This document shows, piece by piece, positions 60,758 through 64,000 of a DNA stretch of 64,000 nt. The notes under the pieces are model-generated. The model was not told the origin of the DNA. It saw nothing but the letters and a program-made list of their open reading frames with translations, and made no database searches. Position 1 is the first letter of the stretch, and each line of letters opens with the position of its first letter. Made by a program: the position numbers and the translations under genes. The stretch covers positions 1 through 64,000 of the forward strand of contig CAMZNS010000010.1 of assembly GCA_947313855.1 (NCBI GenBank). The letters are read 5' to 3'. The DNA is from an uncultured Deferribacteraceae bacterium (GTDB lineage: Bacteria > Chrysiogenota > Deferribacteres > CAMZNJ01).

Positions 60758-61555
60758 ATGCGAAATGATGTGAAAACTAGGCAACGAGGGAATATTGCAC
60801 AGTATCAGTCCGTGGCAAATGTGCTGAAAGTTCGAATGATTACCATCGGTATGAAACAAAATGAACTGTCAGAACGACTAGGAATAAGCCAGTCAAGGGT
60901 CTCAAACTACCTCAACGGGAAGAGCGAACCCGACTTCCACACACTCTCCAAGATGGCCGAATACCTCGGTATCAGCCTCAACGACCTTGTCCGAAACGCC
61001 GAAACTCTCCTAGGTGACGAAAACCTCAGAACCACCGCAGGAAGCTACGACACAGAACCCAAAGACTTGAACGATAGGGACGAACAAAATGATCTGAACC
61101 ACCCACACGAAGCCTACATGCCCTTTATTGTTGCCAAAAAATTACGCATAAGAGACTCCGTAACTAACGCCAAAAACCTTGTCAGCCTACCACCGCAAGT
61201 CGCCAAGATGGTCAATGTGTCCCCTGATGCACTGAATAAAAACGGCGACGAACAGATGATTATACTCGAAATTACAGAAAAAATATACTCATCCAAAATT
61301 GTCGTAAATATTGGCGACGTTGTCTTTGCCGTACCATATTCAGCAGGGATGGATGTGGGAGACGATGCTTTGCTGGTCAAACCGGGGAAAAACTTTAGCG
61401 TGCTGAAACTCTCGCGAACACTAAGCATTAACGGCGAACACACCTACACAGCACTGCAAGAGCACTGCAACCAAGGTGAGGGTGTTGGGGCAAGCCTGGA
61501 TACGATCGACCTTTCCGGCTACCACCTTGTCACAGCTGTTTTGCAGGTTATGTAG
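60758..61555 (+). CDS. XRE-family regulator with degenerate S24-like C-terminal domain
   Basis: 265 residues, GGAG upstream. The helix-turn-helix is MKQNELSERLGISQSRVSNY (about 33-52) followed by LNGKSEPDFHTLSKMAEYLG. A linker rich in Asp/Asn leads to a C-terminal domain with GDVVFAVPYSAGMDVGDDAL, VKPGKNFSVLKLS and later strands, like the LexA/CI S24 fold. The usual catalytic Ser in a GDSM-type motif is absent, so self-cleavage is unlikely. It could be a CI-like or stress repressor that senses a ligand instead. No phage genes are nearby. Confidence 0.8.
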   Translation: MRNDVKTRQRGNIAQYQSVANVLKVRMITIGMKQNELSERLGISQSRVSNYLNGKSEPDFHTLSKMAEYLGISLNDLVRNAETLLGDENLRTTAGSYDTEPKDLNDRDEQNDLNHPHEAYMPFIVAKKLRIRDSVTNAKNLVSLPPQVAKMVNVSPDALNKNGDEQMIILEITEKIYSSKIVVNIGDVVFAVPYSAGMDVGDDALLVKPGKNFSVLKLSRTLSINGEHTYTALQEHCNQGEGVGASLDTIDLSGYHLVTAVLQVM

Positions 61556-61624
61556 CTCGAAAAGGCACACGATATTCCGCTCGTGCGTTATGGGTGTTGC
61601 CGGGTGTTATGGGGGGGCTATGCC

Positions 61625-62058
61625 CGTCCACGCCCACGTACAACCGTCCACGCCCACGCACAACCGTCCACGCCCACGCCCACTCACAACCGTCCACGCC
61701 CACGCACAACCGTCCACGACCACGCACAACCGTCCACGCCCACGCACAACCGTCCACGACCACGCCCACGTACAACCTCGTACAACCGTCCACGCCCACG
61801 CACAACCGTCCACGCCCACGCACAACCGTTCACGCCCACGCACAACCGTCCACGACCACGCACAACCGTCCACGACCACGCACAACCGTCCACGCCCACG
61901 CACAACCGCCCACGCCCACACACAACCCCCCACCCCCACACACACCCCCCCACCCCCCCACCCACCCCCCCCCCCGCCCACCCGCCCCCCCCCCCCCACA
62001 CCCGACCCCGCCCACGCACAACCGTCCACGACCACGCACAACCGTCCACGACCACGCA
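61625..62058 (+). repeat. 20-bp C-rich array
   Basis: About twenty copies of CGTCCACGCCCACGCACAAC, with CGACC and CGCCC variants and 6-bp CCCACG insertions. The centre (61927-62005) decays to runs of 5 to 13 C broken by single A or G. The + strand is nearly G-free, so the minus strand is G-rich with quadruplex potential. All three forward frames and several reverse frames are open, giving false Pro/His/Arg- or Gly-rich ORFs. It lies between the XRE gene and the tRNAs; 62059-62370 shows no gene. Confidence 0.95.
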
Positions 62059-62370
62059 CTCATCTTTCCCCACAATCCCGACTTCGTTTGTTACAAAATG
62101 TAAACTTTTCTTATAATTCACTGATATTTTGAGTTTTGTTCGAGGTGTGTATTGTGGTGAGTTTTGTTTGTAATGGCGTACATTTTTTTGAGTGCGATGA
62201 CTTCCCCTCGCGTCAGGGCTTTCGACACGATTAACATTTGCCTGCAAACAGGCTTCGCTCCCGCCATTGCGTTAAAAGTAGTTCGGTTACTTAGGGATTA
62301 TTTTTTGTTACTGCAACCCCTTCTATTATTGAGTATACAGTATAATTTGAAAATAATTTCAAGATTAGTC

Positions 62371-62399
62371 TTGACAAGGGGTCAACGTTTGGCTATACT
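62371..62399 (+). promoter_or_regulatory. tRNA promoter, near consensus
   Basis: TTGACA (62371-62376) and TATACT (62394-62399) spaced exactly 17 bp. The expected start is about 7 bp before the first tRNA. Confidence 0.85.
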
Positions 62400-62412
62400 T
62401 GCAGAACGTTAT

Positions 62413-62486
62413 CGCGGGGTAGAGCAGCTTGGTAGCTCGTTGGGCTCATAACCCAGAGGTCGTTGGTTCAAATCCAGCCCCCGCAA
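62413..62486 (+). tRNA. Initiator tRNA-fMet (CAU)
   Basis: 74 nt. The first base C and base 72 A do not pair, and the anticodon stem has three G-C pairs (TGGG, loop CTCATAA, CCCA), both initiator marks. TTCAAAT is in the T loop. The 3' CCA is not encoded, so a CCA-adding enzyme is needed. Confidence 0.95.
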
Positions 62487-62513
62487 TGTCTTTTTTCACA
62501 GTTTAACTTATGT

Positions 62514-62587
62514 GGCGGATTAGCTCAGGTGGTTAGAGCATACGGCTCATATCCGTAGGGTCCGGGGTTCAAGTCCCTGATCCGCCA
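62514..62587 (+). tRNA. tRNA with CAU anticodon (elongator Met likely)
   Basis: 74 nt. GGCGGAT pairs with ATCCGCC; the anticodon loop is CTCATAT inside ACGG/CCGT; T loop TTCAAGT. It ends in A73 with no encoded CCA. Elongator Met is favoured, but tRNA-Ile2 with lysidine at C34 has the same anticodon in DNA and is not excluded. It follows the first tRNA by 27 bp and is probably co-transcribed. Confidence 0.9.
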
Positions 62588-62685
62588 TTATCCCCTCACT
62601 TTCGTCGCCGTATTCGGCACAATCTTTCACCGTTCACCCCTCACCCCTCACTTTTTTAATGTAGTAACAAGCGTTCGGCGTACTG

Positions 62686-62962
62686 TGTCCTGCGTGGATG
62701 TTTCTACGTGGATGCTCGGCGTACGGCTCGGCGTACACTACACGTAATCAGATGTGTGTGCGGGGGGGAAGGGGTATGGCATGGTATGGTTGCCCCTACT
62801 ACCTCTGCTACCCCTGTCCCCCCCTGCCACAATACTCGTACTCCGATGAATTCGAGACGTGTGTACGGCTCGGCGTACTGCTCGGCGTATCGTGCCCCGC
62901 GTACCGTGCCCCGCGTACCGTGACCCGCGTACTGCTCGGCGTACACTGCCCCGCGTACTGTC
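62686..62962. repeat. CGTACNG-type interspersed repeats before ald
   Basis: CTCGGCGTACNG and CCCCGCGTACCGTG variants (12-14 bp) occur at 62712-62742 and 62867-62962. They fill the gap downstream of ald, ending about 10 bp from its stop codon. No gene is supported in 62588-62972. Confidence 0.8.
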
Positions 62963-62972
62963 GTCAGTAGCC

Positions 62973-64000
62973 CTAGTTGAAGTCCACGCTAACAAACGGC
63001 TCACCAATGGACTCAGCAAGCTGTTTGTGCACAATTTTGCCGTTGTACACATTTAGTCCGTTTTTGAGGTGTGTATTTTCGGCGAGTGCTTTCGAGATGC
63101 CTTTGTTGGCGAGTTCTACGATAAAGGGTATTGTGGCGTTGTTTAGTGCTATGGTGGATGTTTTGGCAACGCCGCCCGGCATGTTGGCAACGCAGTAGTG
63201 GATTATGCCGTCCACTTCGAACACAGGGTTGTCGTAGCTTGTTGGCTTGGAGGTTTCAAAGCAGCCACCCTGATCGATGGATACGTCCACGAGTACGGAG
63301 CCTTTTTTCATGGTTTTGAGCATCTCTTTGGTAACAAGTTTTGTAGCTTTGGCACCGGGGATGAGTGCTGCTCCAACAACGATGTCGGCTTCGGCCACAC
63401 TTTTTGCGATTGCGTCTTTGGAGGAGTACAGGGTGGTGATTTTGTTGCCGTAAAGTGCGTCTAGTTGTCTGAGGCTGTTCATGTTTCTGTCAAGGGCGAC
63501 AACTTTTGCACCGATACCGATGGCTGTTGCGATGGCGTTGCTTCCAACCACACCGGCACCGATAACGCAAACGTTACCTTGGGCTACACCCGGAACGCCG
63601 TTGAGTAGTACACCGGAGCCGTTGTTGCTTTTGAGTAGGAATTGGCATCCGCTGAGTATTGAGAGTCGTCCAGCGACTTCGCTCATGGGTGCGAGTAGTG
63701 GTAGTCGTCCGTTGTTGTCGGTTACGGTTTCGTAAGCGATGGCAGTGGATTTGGATTCTTTGAGTAGTTTTGTTTGTTCGGGTAGTGCTGCTAGGTGTAG
63801 GTAGGTGAAGATTGTGTGTGATTTGGTGAGCAGTAGGCATTCGTCGAGTGTTGGTTCTTTGACTTTGACGAGTAGTTCTGATTTTTGGAAGAGTTCTTCC
63901 ACAGTGTCAACGATGGTTGCACCAACATTTTTATAATCGTTGTCGGAAAATCCGATTGCTTCGCCGAGTCCTTTTTGTATAAAAACGGTATGTCCGTGCT
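62973..64000 (-). CDS. ald: Alanine dehydrogenase (5' end beyond window)
   Basis: The frame is open to the window edge; about 342 residues are visible and an ATG-like start at 63902 is actually an internal GTG. The first visible part (GHTVFIQKGLGEAIGFSDNDY) matches the N-terminal domain. KVKEPTLDE, then LHLAALPEQTK hold the substrate Lys and His. VCVIGAGVVGSNAIATAIGIGAKV is the NAD Rossmann motif in pieces. DVSIDQGGCFETSKPT and YCVANMPGGVAKTST are family signatures. It interconverts alanine and pyruvate plus ammonia. Confidence 0.95.
   Translation of the reverse strand, partial: HGHTVFIQKGLGEAIGFSDNDYKNVGATIVDTVEELFQKSELLVKVKEPTLDECLLLTKSHTIFTYLHLAALPEQTKLLKESKSTAIAYETVTDNNGRLPLLAPMSEVAGRLSILSGCQFLLKSNNGSGVLLNGVPGVAQGNVCVIGAGVVGSNAIATAIGIGAKVVALDRNMNSLRQLDALYGNKITTLYSSKDAIAKSVAEADIVVGAALIPGAKATKLVTKEMLKTMKKGSVLVDVSIDQGGCFETSKPTSYDNPVFEVDGIIHYCVANMPGGVAKTSTIALNNATIPFIVELANKGISKALAENTHLKNGLNVYNGKIVHKQLAESIGEPFVSVDFN

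Noticed and set aside
61625-62058. Possible CRISPR array
   Set aside because: Units are contiguous 20-bp repeats with no unique spacers, no palindromic repeat and no cas genes in the window.
61583-62116. Long Pro/Thr/His/Arg-rich ORFs on the + strand and Gly/Val/Trp-rich ORFs on the - strand
   Set aside because: They exist because the 20-bp array lacks stop codons in several frames; no RBS or domain supports them.
62413-62587. tRNA pair as an integration site
   Set aside because: No duplicated tRNA 3' end was seen nearby, and the flanks hold only arrays and ald.

Overview
The window comes from a Gram-negative bacterium with moderate GC. It has a TonB/ExbB/ExbD system, several outer-membrane barrel-like proteins, lipoproteins with lipoboxes, and a System I (Ccm) cytochrome c maturation operon. 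A peptidoglycan-trimming gene pair resembles Pgp2/Csd6 and Pgp1/Csd4, the proteins that give Campylobacter and Helicobacter their helical shape. A radical-SAM sulfatase-maturing enzyme points to anaerobic or microaerophilic life, and cytochrome c assembly plus a UbiA/MqnP-type prenyltransferase points to quinone-based respiration. I infer a curved or helical, respiring, glycan- and nucleoside-scavenging bacterium. The phylum cannot be fixed from sequence alone; a Deferribacterota-like organism is one guess at low confidence.

Layout. 1-7.9 kb: a + strand glycan-use block (GPH sugar symporter cut by the window edge, GH3 hexosaminidase, HAD sugar-phosphate mutase, Ser-type sulfatase lipoprotein, its maturase anSME, a duplicated-domain lipoprotein). 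8.3-12.7 kb: a deo operon (deoB, deoD, deoC, pyrimidine nucleoside phosphorylase, cdd) behind a leader holding a phased decamer array. 12.8-21 kb: a - strand block (tonB, exbD, exbB, rsmB, an ExeA-like membrane protein with SH3, a FapA/DUF342 protein, an ankyrin lipoprotein). 21.2-22.6 kb: an outer-membrane barrel. 22.8-28.9 kb: ccdA divergent from ccmE-F-A-B-C-D; ccmD is a 48-residue gene. 29.2-30.3 kb: queH and rpsT. 30.5-34.1 kb: a TPR/barrel protein, a FecR-domain protein, tsaE and a small overlapping gene. 34.4-45.7 kb: valS, rqcH, trmB, a YbeD-family gene, pfkA, a YqeY gene, two CvpA-like genes and mutS2. 45.8-50.2 kb: L,D-peptidase, D,L-carboxypeptidase and thiL. 50.2-60.4 kb: mqnP/ubiA, an unknown multi-TM protein, then a - strand run CNNM/CBS, tandem DUF805, xer, cca, phoH, ybeY, and an unknown exported protein. 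60.8-64 kb: an XRE regulator, a long C-rich array, two CAU tRNAs behind a near-consensus promoter, and alanine dehydrogenase cut by the window end.

The most unusual feature is not one gene. Most larger gaps hold a private short tandem array with a different unit at each locus. These arrays repeatedly start at, or straddle, a stop codon. In-frame arrays with unit lengths divisible by three also interrupt many conserved proteins, and the synonymous codon style switches inside single genes. Together these suggest a genome shaped by strong local repeat expansion, or by an undescribed 3'-end element class.
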